Below, one piece after another: positions 1-7,657 of a stretch of 57,119 nucleotides of DNA. Below the pieces are notes generated by a model. The model saw only the letters and a list, made by a program, of their open reading frames with translations, was not told the DNA's origin and did no database searches. The stretch's first letter is position 1. Every line of letters starts with the position of its first letter. Source of the stretch: Austwickia sp. TVS 96-490-7B (lineage in GTDB: Bacteria; Actinomycetota; Actinomycetes; Actinomycetales; Dermatophilaceae); contig NZ_JAHPZL010000020.1 in assembly GCF_019331795.1 (NCBI RefSeq), positions 1 to 57,119 of the forward strand. The letters run 5' to 3'. Made by a program: the position numbers and the translations under genes.

Positions 1-74
1 CGTCACGGATGGTCGCCCCCTCCTCATGGGGCCAGCCGACCAGGGTCGTCCCGATCCCCGAGCCGCACCTGGTC

Positions 75-149
75 TCAGGCGTTGGGCTTGCGGCCGTGGT
101 TGGCCTTGTTCTTCTTGCGGTCGCGGCGCTTACGGGCGCGCTTGCTCAT
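75..149 (-). CDS. 50S ribosomal protein bL37
   Basis: A 24-residue, extremely basic peptide that starts MSKRARKRRDRKKNKANHG and ends RKPNA. It matches my memory of bL37, the tiny large-subunit protein found in mycobacterial ribosome structures and conserved across Actinomycetota. The open frame extends upstream, but the ATG chosen has a GAGGAG Shine-Dalgarno about 6 nt ahead on the minus strand, and the upstream extension has no family resemblance. It is easily missed because of its size. The identification rests on sequence resemblance only. DNA to its left (1-74) is too short to assign, although one minus-strand frame stays open to the window edge. Confidence 0.85.
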   Translation of the reverse strand: MSKRARKRRDRKKNKANHGRKPNA

Positions 150-702
150 GTCGTGCTCCTCGTCAGGTGGCCTCGGCGACGCCGGGGTGGTGTCGCCGGA
201 TCGTCGCCAGGGCGGCGGACATCGGTTCAGTCTCCCACATCCACCGGGAGGGCCTGGAAACATGTCCGTGCCGTCATCCCCACTGTGACGGGCTGTCGCG
301 GCTTATGCTGCTAGAAGAATGAATCGCTGAGCGCCTGCAGCGATGTCATTGTTTTCAGGTCGGACGTTCAGAAGTGCCCGATCAGTGTGGCGTGGCGTTG
401 AGTAGTTCTCACGCTCTGATTAATACGGACGTCCGAGATGAAGTAACCTCTCGGAAGCTCTTGACCAATCTTTAGTATAATTTGGCCATGAACATGCTTT
501 GAATGTCGACGAAAGCTTCAAAAGCTGTCAAGATTATGTCATGCGGCCGAAGCGTCACTCACAAAGTGACCATCGTCGCACCGCGGAGCTGGCGGCCCCG
601 TCATGCTCCCGGGAACGAGGACGACACGGACGGTTCTCGCTCCTGAAGAAGACACCTCCCCTCGTACCGTCTCGTCAGCCCCGAGACACAAAGGAGTCTG
701 AG
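150..702. other. Gene-free stretch upstream of the Trp-rich leader ORF
   Basis: I see no convincing gene here. The part from about 400 to 540 is AT-rich for this genome and holds a TATAAT at 476-481, but no well-spaced -35 hexamer accompanies it (TTGACC at 461-466 is only 9 nt away). A small hairpin, GTCTCG (669-674) with CGAGAC (682-687), lies just before the Shine-Dalgarno of the leader ORF. The promoter of the leader and HD genes must lie in this stretch, but I cannot place it. Confidence 0.5.
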
Positions 703-762
703 ATGACCACAAAGCAGTCTGTAGGCCGCCGTACCTGGTGGTGGGCGCCCGTCGCGTCTTGA
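703..762 (+). CDS. Trp-rich leader peptide (WWW), attenuator-like
   Basis: A 19-residue ORF, MTTKQSVGRRTWWWAPVAS, with an AAGGAG Shine-Dalgarno at 691-696, 6 nt before the ATG. Codons 12-14 are TGG TGG TGG (736-744). Short ORFs with consecutive Trp codons ahead of hairpins are the hallmark of tryptophan attenuators, and such leaders are known before trp genes in Actinomycetota. Here the stop codon is followed at once by a hairpin (762-793) and then by a terminator-like hairpin (821-849), but the next genes are HD-domain membrane proteins, not trp genes. Translation of the ORF is inferred from the ribosome binding site and its layout; a Trp-sensing role is inference. Confidence 0.7.
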   Translation: MTTKQSVGRRTWWWAPVAS

Positions 763-793
763 TGACATCGCGCCAGAGCCCCGGCGAGGTCAT
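762..793 (+). promoter_or_regulatory. Hairpin covering the HD-GYP ribosome binding site
   Basis: ATGAC (762-766) pairs with GTCAT (789-793) and TCGC (768-771) with GCGA (784-787), with one mismatch between the two blocks. The 3' arm contains GAGG (786-789), the probable Shine-Dalgarno of the ATG at 796. The 5' arm begins at the last base of the leader stop codon, so a ribosome finishing the leader would melt the stem. This is a layout suited to translational coupling or attenuation; the direction of control is not known. Confidence 0.45.
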
Positions 794-795
794 TG

Positions 796-2349
796 ATGAA
801 TGATTCAGCCTCTGCTGGGAGGTCCCCACGTTCGTCGTGGGGACCTTTTGCTTATGTCGTCGCACTCGCGGTGATATGGATCTCCCTTATCGTCATCATT
901 GGGGATCGTGGCGCTGTGCGCGCCGATCATCTCGCTGGCTTAGGGGTGCTCTTTGGTCTGGCGGTGGTCAGCGTCATGGCCCGCGACACCACAGGACAAG
1001 GCTCGGCGAGTTCCTTCACCACCGTGATCCTGCTGGCCTGCCTCGCTCTCTATGGACCGACGTCAGCTGGGGTATTAGGGCTACTGATCGCGCTAATTGA
1101 CCGCACCTACGGGTGGTCCATCGTGCCCATGTTCAACGGCTTAATGATGGGGGTCATGGCGCTGTGCGGGGGGATCGTCTTCGAGGCGCTCAACGGAGGA
1201 CATCTGGGCACTCCAGGTGGCGGCGCTAGCCGGGACGTGACCTTCCTGTTTGTGGGAATCGGAGCGCCACTCCTGGCAGCTGATCTGGTGATGTGCCTGC
1301 TCAACGTCCTCATCCTCAGTGGCATGGTTGGCATTGATGGGGGACATCCTCGGACAGTGATCTGGGGTGCTGTCCGCGAACTCGTGCCCCTCTACCTGGG
1401 GTACGGCATCATCGGTTTCCTCTTCGTGGTTCTCTGGGAACCTGCCGGAGTCGGTCCGGTCAGTGTCCTGCTGATCGCAGCGCCGCTGACCATCGCCCGG
1501 TTCGTCTATGTCCAGTACGGCGACGAAGTCCGAGCGCGAGGACGGATCTTGTCGATCTTCCTCGCCGCCGCTGATTCCCCAGACGGCAAGGTCTCGGTCC
1601 ATGCTCGTCGGGTCGATGAGCTCTGCCAGATGATGGCTGGCGTCCTGGGATTGACCGAACCACAGCGTCGCTCTTTGAGCTACGCGGCCACCCTGCATGA
1701 TCTGGGCATGAAAGGGGTGCTGCGGGAGACCGATGCTTCCCGAGGCGGTCGGGCTCCCTACACCAATATGGCTGCGCTACTGACTCACCCAGAGCTGGCT
1801 TCCCGGGTGGTCAGTGGAGTGGACTTCCTGGACGACGCGGCACAGATCATTCGGTGGCACCACGAACGTGTCGACGGCCGCGGCTACCCCGATGGGCTAG
1901 TCGGTGATCTGATCCCGCTGCCCGCCAGAATCCTTGCGGTCGCGGACGCTTTTGACGCGTTGACCACGACTCGTGGTGATCGGGAGGCTCTGGGAGTGGA
2001 CGCTGCGCTCGCGGAGCTGAGATTGGCTGCTGGGGGCCAGCTGGATCCGGTGGTATTGGACGCACTAGCGCAGGCATTACGAACCCGGTCCTGGTCGGCG
2101 CATGAGGATCGTGTGGTTGAAGCGACCTGGCTGTGGGATCACCACGCCCTGCCGGCGATGTCTGACGTCATCGCCGACGAAGTGATGGTCTCTCGTGATG
2201 TCCGTGCTGAGGAGAGCAGCTCAGAGAGCGCCGCCCCGGGAGGAGAGAGGACAGTGGGTACGCCGATTCCGCCGTCGTCGTTCGAAAGGGCAGCGGGACA
2301 ACCCGCGCAGGTATGGCTACGTCAAGGGCCCACGGAGCCACGGCCATGA
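796..2349 (+). CDS. Membrane HD-GYP domain protein, candidate c-di-GMP phosphodiesterase
   Basis: The protein has 517 residues. The N-terminal half is a run of about eight hydrophobic segments (residues ~18-250), and the C-terminal half is a cytoplasmic HD-GYP domain. Visible motifs are HDLGMKG (His301), the HHERVDGRGYPDG signature around residues 353-367 and the ADAFDALTT segment. HD-GYP enzymes hydrolyse cyclic di-GMP to pGpG or GMP, and the metal-binding residues appear intact here. I chose ATG 796 because GAGG (786-789) sits 7 nt upstream; TTG 793 is an alternative. With this start the terminator-like hairpin at 821-849 is inside codons 9-18, which is unusual. The next HD gene overlaps by 4 nt, so the two are probably translated as a pair. 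Activity on c-di-GMP is inferred from the motifs. Confidence 0.85.
   Translation: MNDSASAGRSPRSSWGPFAYVVALAVIWISLIVIIGDRGAVRADHLAGLGVLFGLAVVSVMARDTTGQGSASSFTTVILLACLALYGPTSAGVLGLLIALIDRTYGWSIVPMFNGLMMGVMALCGGIVFEALNGGHLGTPGGGASRDVTFLFVGIGAPLLAADLVMCLLNVLILSGMVGIDGGHPRTVIWGAVRELVPLYLGYGIIGFLFVVLWEPAGVGPVSVLLIAAPLTIARFVYVQYGDEVRARGRILSIFLAAADSPDGKVSVHARRVDELCQMMAGVLGLTEPQRRSLSYAATLHDLGMKGVLRETDASRGGRAPYTNMAALLTHPELASRVVSGVDFLDDAAQIIRWHHERVDGRGYPDGLVGDLIPLPARILAVADAFDALTTTRGDREALGVDAALAELRLAAGGQLDPVVLDALAQALRTRSWSAHEDRVVEATWLWDHHALPAMSDVIADEVMVSRDVRAEESSSESAAPGGERTVGTPIPPSSFERAAGQPAQVWLRQGPTEPRP
821..849 (+). terminator. Intrinsic terminator-like hairpin after the WWW leader
   Basis: GGTCCCCACG (821-830) and CGTGGGGACC (836-845) form a perfect 10-bp stem with a 5-nt loop TTCGT, followed by TTTT (846-849). 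This is the best Rho-independent terminator shape in the window. It lies 59 nt after the leader stop codon and inside the first codons of the HD-GYP frame if that gene starts at 796. Together with the WWW ORF it looks like a transcription attenuator. I did not find a strong competing antiterminator stem by eye. Confidence 0.65.
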
Positions 2350-3656
2350 CTGCTCGTCGTACCTGGGGGGCAGTGTTCTTGCTGGTGGCCTCGTGCACCG
2401 TACTGAACGTGTTCATGCCGGGAGACACGCTGCGAGGTGTGCACACCGGGGAACTGCCTACCTTGCTGGTGTTCTTGGTGGTGATCGCGATCGGCGAGCA
2501 GTTCCGTCTGGAGATCCCGGGTCGGCTGCAAACCTCGGCGGTGGCGGCGGCTGCGGAGATTGCGTTGGCGGTGACAATGCGACTCCCGGATCGCCTCGTG
2601 ACCTATTCCAGTTCCGAAGTGGTGGTCACCGCGCTCGGCGGGCAGCTCTGCGGGCTGCTGATCCTTGCCCTACGCCGTAGGGTCAATCTGTCCGATCCGG
2701 ATATCGCGTTGGACAACGCGATTCGCCTCTTTTCGGTGGCCCTGTCTGCCGCTATCGCCAGGGAACTCCCGCTGTTCCGTGGGGAGACTTTGGAGACGGC
2801 AAGCCGGACGTGGCCAGGGTGGGCCTTGGCGTTGTCGCTGGTGGTCATTGGGGTCGTCACCGGTCTGATCGAAGTGCCCTTGCGGTCCGGGCCGAAACCT
2901 CACCTGGACGGGATCTGGCGAGGGATTCCGGTCGATGAGATCCGAGCCACCTTCTCCGCAGGGATTGCCCTTGCCGGGACGGGAGCACTGGTGGCGATGA
3001 CGGTGTCGGTGCTGGGGCTGGTGGCCGTGCCCATGGTGTTGGCCTTACTGGGACTCACTGATTTTGCGGCGCGGCGGTTCGTGCACGTCCGGGAGACCTA
3101 TGACCAGTCCTTGCGGGCGCTCTCCGGCATGCCTGAGGTCGTCGGTTATGTCCTGTCCGGCCATGCGCAGCGGGTCAGTGAACTTTCCCGATTGATCGCC
3201 AGGGAGATGCGACTGTCCGAGCGAGACGTGGAAGCGGTGGTGTCAGCTGCCTTGATCCACGACCTGGGACAGCTCGCTCTTCGTCGGCCGCTGCCCTCCG
3301 GAGCGACCGTGCAGGCCGCGCCAAGCGATCAGCAGCGCATTGCTGATTCGGGCGCCGAACTCATTCGAAGGGGCGGACCGTTGGCTCGACTGGCGGACCT
3401 GCTCTACGGACAAGCGGTGCCATATCACCGGGTGATCTCTGGAGGTGCGGAGGTGCCAACTGGTGCCCGGATCATCAAGGTGGCCAATGCGTTCGATGAC
3501 TATGGCGGCAGGCTGGGCGAAGAATTTCCGGAGGAACGTCGGTCAGGGATGGAACGGATCTACCTTGGTTTGGGCTATGAATACGACCCGCGGGTGGTGG
3601 ACGCCTTGACCCGGGTGTTGGACCGGCTGCATCCGGTGGTCGGGGGATATCGCTGA
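2346..3656 (+). CDS. Membrane protein with degenerate HD domain, partner of the HD-GYP protein
   Basis: The protein has 436 residues with the same architecture as its neighbour: hydrophobic segments in residues ~8-250, then an HD-like domain. HDLGQ (His305) is kept, but the region that should carry HHE and DGxGYP reads PYHRVISGGAEVPTGARI, so the GYP motif and several metal ligands are gone. A remnant, VANAFDDYG, matches the ADAFDALTT segment. It is probably a catalytically dead paralogue that could regulate or dimerise with the upstream protein. The start is the ATG that overlaps the upstream stop as ATGA; a longer in-frame start exists at 2313 but lacks a ribosome binding site. Confidence 0.8.
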   Translation: MTARRTWGAVFLLVASCTVLNVFMPGDTLRGVHTGELPTLLVFLVVIAIGEQFRLEIPGRLQTSAVAAAAEIALAVTMRLPDRLVTYSSSEVVVTALGGQLCGLLILALRRRVNLSDPDIALDNAIRLFSVALSAAIARELPLFRGETLETASRTWPGWALALSLVVIGVVTGLIEVPLRSGPKPHLDGIWRGIPVDEIRATFSAGIALAGTGALVAMTVSVLGLVAVPMVLALLGLTDFAARRFVHVRETYDQSLRALSGMPEVVGYVLSGHAQRVSELSRLIAREMRLSERDVEAVVSAALIHDLGQLALRRPLPSGATVQAAPSDQQRIADSGAELIRRGGPLARLADLLYGQAVPYHRVISGGAEVPTGARIIKVANAFDDYGGRLGEEFPEERRSGMERIYLGLGYEYDPRVVDALTRVLDRLHPVVGGYR

Positions 3657-3829
3657 GTAGTCGAGGACCCCGCTGCTTTGTCGGCAGGGCACCTGGTTGG
3701 GAGACAGCAGGATCGGCGCAATATCGGTCTGTCCGGTCGGTGCGGCCCAGCCGGGCCGTGCGTCCAGGATGCGCTCGCTGCCTCTAAGATCGCCTGGGGT
3801 GGAGCCGCACCAGGCTGTCACTTCCACCT

Positions 3830-3859
3830 GGTCCGGGGGACCCGGACCTGCCCAGCAGG
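3830..3859 (+). promoter_or_regulatory. Hairpins in the leader of the sugar dehydrogenase gene
   Basis: GGTCCGGG (3830-3837) pairs perfectly with CCCGGACC (3841-3848) around a 3-nt loop, and CCTGC/GCAGG follows at 3847-3859. The two stems overlap by two bases, so they may compete. They lie in the 268-nt gap before the dehydrogenase. They could be a terminator for the HD genes or a leader structure; no T tract is present. Confidence 0.3.
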
Positions 3860-3924
3860 CCGTAGGAGTGCGGCCGTCGTCGACCACCACCTCCGCACGG
3901 GCGGAGAGACCGAGGGACACCATC

Positions 3925-5214
3925 GTGAAGATCACCGTCGTCGGGCTTGGCAAGATCGGCCTGCCGTTGGCCGTGCAGTTCGCCTCCAAGGGTCATCAGG
4001 TCTGGGGAGCGGATGTCAATCACCAGCTCGTCGAGACGGTCAACTCGGGTATTGAACCGTTCCCGGGAGAGGCGCACCTGGCTGAGCTGCTTGCTGAGGT
4101 GGTCTCGGCGGGACGGTTGCAGGCGACAACCGGTACGGCGGAGGCAGTGGCGGCGAGTGACGCGGTGGTCGTGGTGGTGCCCTTGTTCGTTGACGCCGAG
4201 GGAGTCCCGGATTTCCGGGCGATGGAGTCCGCGACCCGAGAGATAGCCCGCGGTCTGCGACCTGGCACCTTGGTGGCTTACGAGACCACACTGCCGGTGG
4301 GGACGACCCGGGAGCGCTGGAAGCCGTTGCTTGAGGAGATCTCCGGCTTGGTCGAGGGGAGCGACTTCCACCTGGTCTTCTCCCCGGAGCGGGTGTTGAC
4401 GGGACGGGTCTTTGCTGACCTGCGCAAATATCCAAAGCTGATCGGTGGGTTGTCTCCAGCGGGGGCGCAACGGGCCCAGGAGTTTTACGAAGCAGTCCTG
4501 GACTTCGATGAGCGTCCTGACCTGGTCCGTCCCAATGGGGTGTGGGACCTAGGCAGTGCGGAGGCTGCTGAGATGGCCAAGCTCGCCGAGACGACGTACC
4601 GCGATGTCAACATCGGCTTGGCCAATCAGTTCGGTCGGTTCGCGGCGAGCCGGGGCATTGACATTTACCAGGTCATCGAAGCGAGTAATTCGCAGCCGTA
4701 CAGCCACATCCACCGTCCAGGAATCGCCGTTGGTGGTCACTGCATTCCGATCTATCCGCGGCTGTACCTGCACACCGACCCTGACGCGACGGTGGTGCGC
4801 GCGGCGCGGGCGGCCAACGTGGAGATGCCGGCATATACCGTCGGGCTGGCTGAGGCGGCGTACGGCGATCTCAGTGGGGCCAAGGTGCTGGTGCTGGGGG
4901 CGAGTTACCGCGGTGGGGTTAAGGAGACGGCTTTCTCCGGGGTTTTCCCCACGGTTGAGGCATTGCGGGCCAGGGGCGCCCATGTGTGCGTCGATGACCC
5001 GATGTTTTCGGCGCAGGAGCTGTCAGATCTGGGCTTCGAGCCCTATGACGCAGGTACGCCGGTGGACGTGGCCATCTTGCAGGCTGACCACGCGTCGTAT
5101 CGGGAATTCGGGCCAGCTGACCTGCCCGGTGTGAAGGTCGTTGTCGATGGCCGTCGGGCGTTGGACCCATCCCGCTTCCAGGAGGTGACCTTCCTGGTCG
5201 TCGGGAAGGGCTGA
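3925..5214 (+). CDS. UDP-glucose/GDP-mannose dehydrogenase family (UDP-HexNAc 6-dehydrogenase-like)
   Basis: The protein has 429 residues. It opens with a Rossmann motif (VVGLGKIGLPLA, residues 4-15) and carries the catalytic cysteine in GGHCIPIYP (Cys273). These enzymes oxidise a nucleotide sugar twice at C6 to the uronic acid, using two NAD+. The closest resemblance by eye is to the WecC/WbpA branch acting on UDP-N-acetylhexosamines, which fits the DegT aminotransferase and Gfo/Idh oxidoreductase just downstream. The GTG start has GAGGGA 7 nt upstream; the frame is open further upstream but without a binding site. A hairpin without a T tract follows at 5242-5274, so the next gene may have its own promoter. 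The exact substrate is inferred. Confidence 0.88.
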   Translation: MKITVVGLGKIGLPLAVQFASKGHQVWGADVNHQLVETVNSGIEPFPGEAHLAELLAEVVSAGRLQATTGTAEAVAASDAVVVVVPLFVDAEGVPDFRAMESATREIARGLRPGTLVAYETTLPVGTTRERWKPLLEEISGLVEGSDFHLVFSPERVLTGRVFADLRKYPKLIGGLSPAGAQRAQEFYEAVLDFDERPDLVRPNGVWDLGSAEAAEMAKLAETTYRDVNIGLANQFGRFAASRGIDIYQVIEASNSQPYSHIHRPGIAVGGHCIPIYPRLYLHTDPDATVVRAARAANVEMPAYTVGLAEAAYGDLSGAKVLVLGASYRGGVKETAFSGVFPTVEALRARGAHVCVDDPMFSAQELSDLGFEPYDAGTPVDVAILQADHASYREFGPADLPGVKVVVDGRRALDPSRFQEVTFLVVGKG

Positions 5215-5241
5215 GGTAGTTCGCCTCGCACGAATCCGAGA

Positions 5242-5274
5242 GAGCCCCGGCTGGGCGTTGTCCGGCCGGGGCTC
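5242..5274 (+). terminator. GC-rich hairpin after the sugar dehydrogenase
   Basis: GAGCCCCGGC (5242-5251) pairs perfectly with GCCGGGGCTC (5265-5274), a 10-bp stem with a 13-nt loop. No T tract follows, which is common for actinobacterial terminators. Confidence 0.55.
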
Positions 5275-5476
5275 CCGCATCCCCGCGATGAGGTGGGCTG
5301 TGCCGTTGGCGTTCTGCGCTGGGGTGTCGGCTTCGATAGAGTCGGTGGTGGCGCCGCGCGCCGCGCGCCGCCCGCTCGGCCGTCGTAGGTGACGTCACCG
5401 GGCCGTGGGTTCGGAGGATCACGCTCTTCGGCAACCGAACTCATTTCGCCGTACGCCGAAAGGGGCACTAGCAGCC

Positions 5477-6565
5477 ATGAGCGACTTCATTCCGCCCGCC
5501 AAGCCGTTGATCGGCGATGAGGAAGTCGAGGCGGTCACTCGTGTGCTGCGCAGCGGCATGCTTGCGCAAGGTCCGGAGGTGAAGGCTTTCGAGGAGGAGT
5601 TCTCAGCCCACTTCGGGTTGGGGCGGCAGTGCGTCGCGGTGAACTCCGGCACCTCTGGCCTGCATGTGGGGCTGCTGGCCTCTGGCGTCGGCCCGGGCAC
5701 CGAGGTGATTGTTCCTTCCTTCACTTTCGCTGCGACAGCAAACTCGGTTGCTCTGACCGGGGCCACCCCTGTCTTCGTCGATATCGAACCTGACAGCTTC
5801 TGCCTGGATCCCCAGGCCGTCGCCGCTGCCATCACCGAACGTACCGTCGGGGTGATGCCGGTCCACCTCTACGGTCATCCCGCTGACATGCCAGCCTTCC
5901 AACAGCTTTGCCAGGATCGAGGCATCGCTCTCTTCGAGGACGCTGCCCAAGCTCACGGTGCGTCGTTGAACGGGACCCCTGCCGGGGCTTTCGGCACATT
6001 CGGGATGTTCTCCCTCTACCCCACGAAGAACATGACATCCGGCGAGGGCGGCATGGTGTCCTGCGCGGACGACGAGGTCGCGCGACTGGTTCGCCTCTAC
6101 CGCAACCAGGGGATGGAGATGCAGTATCACAACGAGGTCGTCGGGCTGAATAACCGGATGAGCGACCTTCACGCTGCGATTGGCCGGGTCCAGTTGACCA
6201 AGGTCGACGCGTGGACCAAGCAACGTCAGGACAACGCTGCCTTCCTCTCAGCCCACCTGGAAGGCGTCACCCCGCCGCCGGTGGCTGCAGGTGCCGTCCA
6301 CGTCTATCACCAGTACACCGTCCGAGTTGCCGATGACCGCGATGGTCTGGCTAAGGCGCTGCGCGAGGAGTACAACATCGGCTCGGGCATGTTCTACCCG
6401 GTGCCGAATCATCGATTGAAGCCGTTCCAGGTCGACGTTGATCTGCCCCAGACGGAGCGAGCTGCTCGGGAGTGCTTGTCACTGCCGGTGCACCCGAGCC
6501 TGACCCCCGCGGACCTGGAGCGCATCGTCACCGCGGTCAACACCCTCGTCAAGGCAGGTGCGTGA
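5477..6565 (+). CDS. DegT/DnrJ/EryC1/StrS family sugar aminotransferase
   Basis: A 362-residue PLP-dependent enzyme. Visible family features are the GMLAQGPEVKAFEEEF start region, VNSGTSGLHVGL for phosphate binding, VPSFTFAATANSV, FEDAAQAHGA with the cofactor-binding Asp, and SLYPTKNMTSGEGG with the Schiff-base lysine (Lys184). It transfers an amino group to a keto nucleotide sugar. With the adjacent dehydrogenase and oxidoreductase it resembles the WbpA-WbpB-WbpE set that makes 3-amino intermediates of diacetamido-uronic acids. I chose ATG 5477; GAAAGGGG lies upstream. The stop overlaps the next start as TGATG, so the two genes are coupled. Confidence 0.9.
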   Translation: MSDFIPPAKPLIGDEEVEAVTRVLRSGMLAQGPEVKAFEEEFSAHFGLGRQCVAVNSGTSGLHVGLLASGVGPGTEVIVPSFTFAATANSVALTGATPVFVDIEPDSFCLDPQAVAAAITERTVGVMPVHLYGHPADMPAFQQLCQDRGIALFEDAAQAHGASLNGTPAGAFGTFGMFSLYPTKNMTSGEGGMVSCADDEVARLVRLYRNQGMEMQYHNEVVGLNNRMSDLHAAIGRVQLTKVDAWTKQRQDNAAFLSAHLEGVTPPPVAAGAVHVYHQYTVRVADDRDGLAKALREEYNIGSGMFYPVPNHRLKPFQVDVDLPQTERAARECLSLPVHPSLTPADLERIVTAVNTLVKAGA

Positions 6566-7551
6566 TGGCAAAGCTGCGCGCTGGCCTCATCGGCCTCGGG
6601 ATGATGGGACGTCACCATGCTCGGGTGCTCTCCGGGCTTGACGGTGTCGATCTGGTGGCTGTGGCCGATGCCAATGGTGACCCGCACGGGGTCGCCAATG
6701 GCCGCCCGTTGGTCTCGACGGTCGAAGAATTGATCGCTCAGGGGATCGACTACTGCATGGTCGCGGTCCCTACCGCCCTGCACGAGCAGATCGGGACGAC
6801 CCTCGCTGCCGCTGGTGTGCACGCGATGGTAGAAAAACCCCTGGCTCAGGACTCTGCCTCGGCGCAGCGGCTGTCCGACGCGTTTGAGCATGCCGGTCTA
6901 ATCGGAGCGGTCGGGCACATCGAGCGGTTTAACCCCGCCCTGCAGCAGGCGCGTAAGCGACTCGCCGAGGGGGAACTGGGGCAGGTATATCAGGTGGTCA
7001 CACGACGACAGAGTCCATTCCCGGCCCGCATCGCTGATGTCGGCGTGGTGATGGACCTGGCGACACACGATATTGACCTCACCGCCTGGGTCACCCAGCA
7101 GCCGTTTACTCGGGTAGCCGCGCACACCGCGTATAAGAGCGGGCGTCAACACGAGGATCTGGTTGCTGTGACCGGGCAGCTTGCCGATGGCACCGTCACG
7201 AGCCACCTGGTCAACTGGCTGACTCCGTTCAAGGAGCGGGTCACTGTCATCACGGGGGAGCGTGGCGCCTTCGTCGTTGACACCCTCACCGCCGATCTGA
7301 CTTTCCACGCCAACGGTTCAGTTGAGACACCCTGGGAAGGGGTCGCTCAGTTCCGCGGGGTCACTGAGGGCGACAGCATCAGGTTTGGCTTCGCCAAAAA
7401 AGAGCCACTGTTGTTGGAGCACGAAGCCTTCCGCGATGCCGTGCTAGGGCACAGCACCGACATCGTGACGATGTCACAGGGCTTGGCTACAGTCCGGGTC
7501 GCACAGGCTGTCTTGGAGTCCGCCCGGACCGGGACCACTATCGAGCTCTGA
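6565..7551 (+). CDS. Gfo/Idh/MocA family oxidoreductase (WbpB-like)
   Basis: A 328-residue NAD(P)-dependent oxidoreductase. The Rossmann motif GLIGLGMMGRHHA is at residues 7-19 and the catalytic lysine of the EKP motif is Lys91 (VEKPLA). GHIERFNP and DLATHDIDL are typical of the branch that oxidises C3 of UDP-HexNAc uronates. It starts one base before the end of the aminotransferase gene, so it is translationally coupled. Together with the upstream dehydrogenase it would produce the 3-keto sugar that the aminotransferase uses. An N-acetyltransferase to finish the pathway is not present nearby. Substrate assignment is inference from neighbours. Confidence 0.88.
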   Translation: MAKLRAGLIGLGMMGRHHARVLSGLDGVDLVAVADANGDPHGVANGRPLVSTVEELIAQGIDYCMVAVPTALHEQIGTTLAAAGVHAMVEKPLAQDSASAQRLSDAFEHAGLIGAVGHIERFNPALQQARKRLAEGELGQVYQVVTRRQSPFPARIADVGVVMDLATHDIDLTAWVTQQPFTRVAAHTAYKSGRQHEDLVAVTGQLADGTVTSHLVNWLTPFKERVTVITGERGAFVVDTLTADLTFHANGSVETPWEGVAQFRGVTEGDSIRFGFAKKEPLLLEHEAFRDAVLGHSTDIVTMSQGLATVRVAQAVLESARTGTTIEL

Positions 7552-7560
7552 CCTGCAGTC

Positions 7561-7593
7561 CGGGTGGGCCTGCCAGCGTGGCAGGCCCACCCG
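7561..7593. terminator. Bidirectional hairpin between convergent genes
   Basis: A perfect 15-bp stem: CGGGTGGGCCTGCCA (7561-7575) with its exact complement at 7579-7593 and a 3-nt GCG loop. It lies between the oxidoreductase and the convergent FG-GAP gene and can serve both strands. No T tract is seen. Confidence 0.7.
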
Positions 7594-7657
7594 CTCAGGT
7601 GCAGGAAAGGGACGTCGCCGCAGCATGACGTCTGGGGTCTGGGCGCGGGATGAGCGA

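Noticed and set aside
461-481. TTGACC and TATAAT as a promoter for the leader ORF
   Set aside because: Spacing is only 9 nt and the -10 is more than 200 nt from the ORF. Could be chance in an AT-rich patch.
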